Source: Photobacterium proteolyticum (GTDB lineage: Bacteria; Pseudomonadota; Gammaproteobacteria; Enterobacterales; Vibrionaceae). From it: DNA of 64,000 bases. The stretch spans positions 124,001 to 188,000 of the forward strand of contig NZ_MJIL01000090.1 of assembly GCF_001939735.1 (NCBI RefSeq), read 5' to 3'. A program made the translations under genes and the position numbers. A model generated the notes under the pieces. That model was not told the DNA's origin. It saw only the letters and a program-made list of their open reading frames with translations, and did no database searches. Below are positions 62,818 through 64,000 of this stretch, one piece after another. Every line of letters starts with the position of its first letter. Within the stretch, counting starts at the first letter, position 1.

Positions 62818-62848
62818 ATAGCGCCTTCAATGAGGTTGAGGGCGCTAT
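62818..62848 (-). terminator. Terminator after the M20 peptidase gene
   Basis: A 13-bp stem (one G-T wobble) with a 5-nt loop, starting ATAGCGCC and ending GGCGCTAT, about 50 nt beyond the peptidase stop on the minus strand. Confidence 0.65.
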
Positions 62849-62898
62849 ACGAACGAGTCAGTGAGCTCGGGTAGAAATGTCGGGGGAGGAGGCCGTTA

Positions 62899-63999
62899 CT
62901 ATGAGTTCATAGTGCTTTGTTTGGGGCTATAATGGCGAATTATTGCGGTAACTTCTTCGATACGGCGGCAAAAACTGCGCTTGGAGGCGCGTTCGAACTC
63001 TGTATGGTCACCGTCGCCATAAGGACCGAAACCATCGAGTGTCGGTAGTCCGGCTCCGGAAGTGACATTGGCATCACTGACACCACCACGTTGCTCGGTC
63101 TTGAGCGGATATCCCAGCAACTGGGAGAGTTTATCAATGAGAGCCTGCTGTTCAGTGGATGGCGTCATGACATCTCGCTGAAGGCCGCCGCTCAAGTTAG
63201 CATTTACTCCCTCAATACCGTGCTGGTGGATTAGTGTGGGGATAGCGTCGAGTACACGTCGTTGCTCGTCGGCCTGGGTGAAACGTGCTTCGACCATTAA
63301 CTGGGCATGTGGCGAGATAGTGTTGGCACTGATCCCGCCTTTGATTTTGCCGACGTTGATAGTGGTTCCTTGCTCGAGGCTGGTCAGCTCCGTCATGGCG
63401 ATGAGCAGCCTGGCTGCTGCGAGGTTGGCATTTTTGCCCTGGCTGTATTGGTTACCGGCATGAGCGGCAACACCGTTAAGCTCGACGCAATAGGTTGCGA
63501 CGCCTTTTCGCCCGTTGACGACTTCATGATCCTCGCCTGCGGCTTCAAAGTCCAGGCAGGCATCATACCTGGTGGCAATCTCTCGGGTGATGGCCTTGCT
63601 GTCGTCACTGCCGGTCTCCTCGTCACTGACCAGTAGAAAGTCGATGTTGCAAAGCTGGCCGTGTTCGGCAAATACATTGCGCAGTGCAGACAGGGCGACA
63701 AAGTTGCCCCCTTTCATATCACAGCTGCCGGGGCCGTAAATCCACTCTTCGTTTTCTCTGAAACCTTCGAAGGAATGTGGCGGGAAAACCGTATCTAAAT
63801 GTCCTAAGAGAAGCAGCTTTGGCAGCCCGTTTACTTTTGTGCTGCTAAATAGCAAATGGTTACCGATGTTTTCCCGGTAATAGACAGTGGTGGTCATTCC
63901 CAGAGCTTCCAGCCAAGCCTGCATCATTCTGCCATTCGCATCGACACCTTGTTTGTTTTGCGTCCATGAGTTCTCTTCTATCAACGCTTTGAGATCAGC
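62899..63999 (-). CDS. M20-family metallopeptidase, carboxypeptidase G2-like (5' end outside window)
   Basis: About 366 residues visible. Zinc-ligand motifs of the M20 family are all present: LLLGHLDTVFPP, IYGPGSCDMKGGNF, LVSDEETGSDDSK, CLDFEAAGED and the late DGFGPYGDGDHTEFE. A dimerisation domain with GVAAHAGNQYSQGKNANLAA sits between them. Enzymes of this group remove C-terminal glutamate or cleave related amides. The frame is open to the right edge (reading ADLKALIEENSWT), so the true start is outside the window and the TTG at 63984 is not a real start. A glutamate-releasing enzyme would fit the neighbouring acidic amino-acid/dicarboxylate transport genes. Confidence 0.85.
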   Translation of the reverse strand, partial: ADLKALIEENSWTQNKQGVDANGRMMQAWLEALGMTTTVYYRENIGNHLLFSSTKVNGLPKLLLLGHLDTVFPPHSFEGFRENEEWIYGPGSCDMKGGNFVALSALRNVFAEHGQLCNIDFLLVSDEETGSDDSKAITREIATRYDACLDFEAAGEDHEVVNGRKGVATYCVELNGVAAHAGNQYSQGKNANLAAARLLIAMTELTSLEQGTTINVGKIKGGISANTISPHAQLMVEARFTQADEQRRVLDAIPTLIHQHGIEGVNANLSGGLQRDVMTPSTEQQALIDKLSQLLGYPLKTEQRGGVSDANVTSGAGLPTLDGFGPYGDGDHTEFERASKRSFCRRIEEVTAIIRHYSPKQSTMNS

Positions 64000-64000
64000 G

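Noticed and set aside
63984..63984. TTG at 63984 as the start of the M20 peptidase
   Set aside because: The frame stays open to the window edge with family-like residues upstream, so the gene is simply cut by the window.
1..64000. CRISPR arrays, tRNA/rRNA genes, integrases or transposases marking a mobile island
   Set aside because: None seen on either strand; the only island-like evidence is the repeated ABC gene segment and the two palindromic repeats.

Overview
The window comes from a member of the Vibrionaceae (Vibrio, Photobacterium, Grimontia or a close relative; I cannot resolve the genus from sequence alone). This rests on the protein types (an E. coli-like MaeA and AspA, a Dcu carrier, a complete Vibrio-style T6SS) and on small palindromic repeats starting TATACCCAA, which resemble intergenic repeats of this family. 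Coding is dense, on both strands, with short AT-rich gaps. There are no tRNA or rRNA genes, no CRISPR array and no insertion sequence.

Left arm (1-13.2 kb): a patchwork of metabolic and regulatory genes. It holds two EamA transporters, two hexapeptide O-acetyltransferases, a hybrid histidine kinase broken by one in-frame stop codon, an alpha/beta hydrolase-OsmC fusion, a nitroreductase, a LysR regulator divergent from a DAACS symporter, a DUF3179 protein, an AraC regulator and a VanZ-like protein.

Centre (13.2-45.5 kb): a complete type VI secretion system. On the minus strand lies a payload operon, vgrG - DUF6931-like - PAAR - putative YopT/C58-type cysteine protease. On the plus strand run tssA, hcp, tssB, tssC, a second tssC-like gene, tssE, tssF, tssG, clpV, an unknown gene, then an unusual four-gene block (ATP-grasp ligase, MFS carrier with two periplasmic sensor-like regions, two periplasmic binding proteins), then fha, tssJ, tssK, tssL, tssM, an unknown gene split by a frameshift at an A8 tract, and a small Ser/Thr kinase. 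All 13 core tss functions are present. I see no PppA phosphatase, TagF or VasH-type activator in the window. The T6SS is bracketed by an intact ABC exporter gene on the right (45.5-47.3 kb) and a degraded fragment of the same kind of gene, in the same orientation, on the left (13.2-13.4 kb). Outside these lie two related palindromic repeats in opposite orientation.

Right arm (47.5-64 kb): GNAT, SMP-30 and LysE-type genes, followed by a C4-dicarboxylate/amino-acid block. This block holds NAD-malic enzyme, a second LysR/DAACS divergent pair paralogous to the first, aspartase (aspA), a Dcu carrier and a DctA/GltP-type symporter. The symporter has a clear sigma-54 promoter and upstream inverted repeats, and lies next to a sigma-54-dependent two-component pair whose kinase carries a periplasmic solute-binding domain. 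An M20 peptidase runs off the right edge. Together these genes would import and interconvert aspartate, fumarate, malate and pyruvate.
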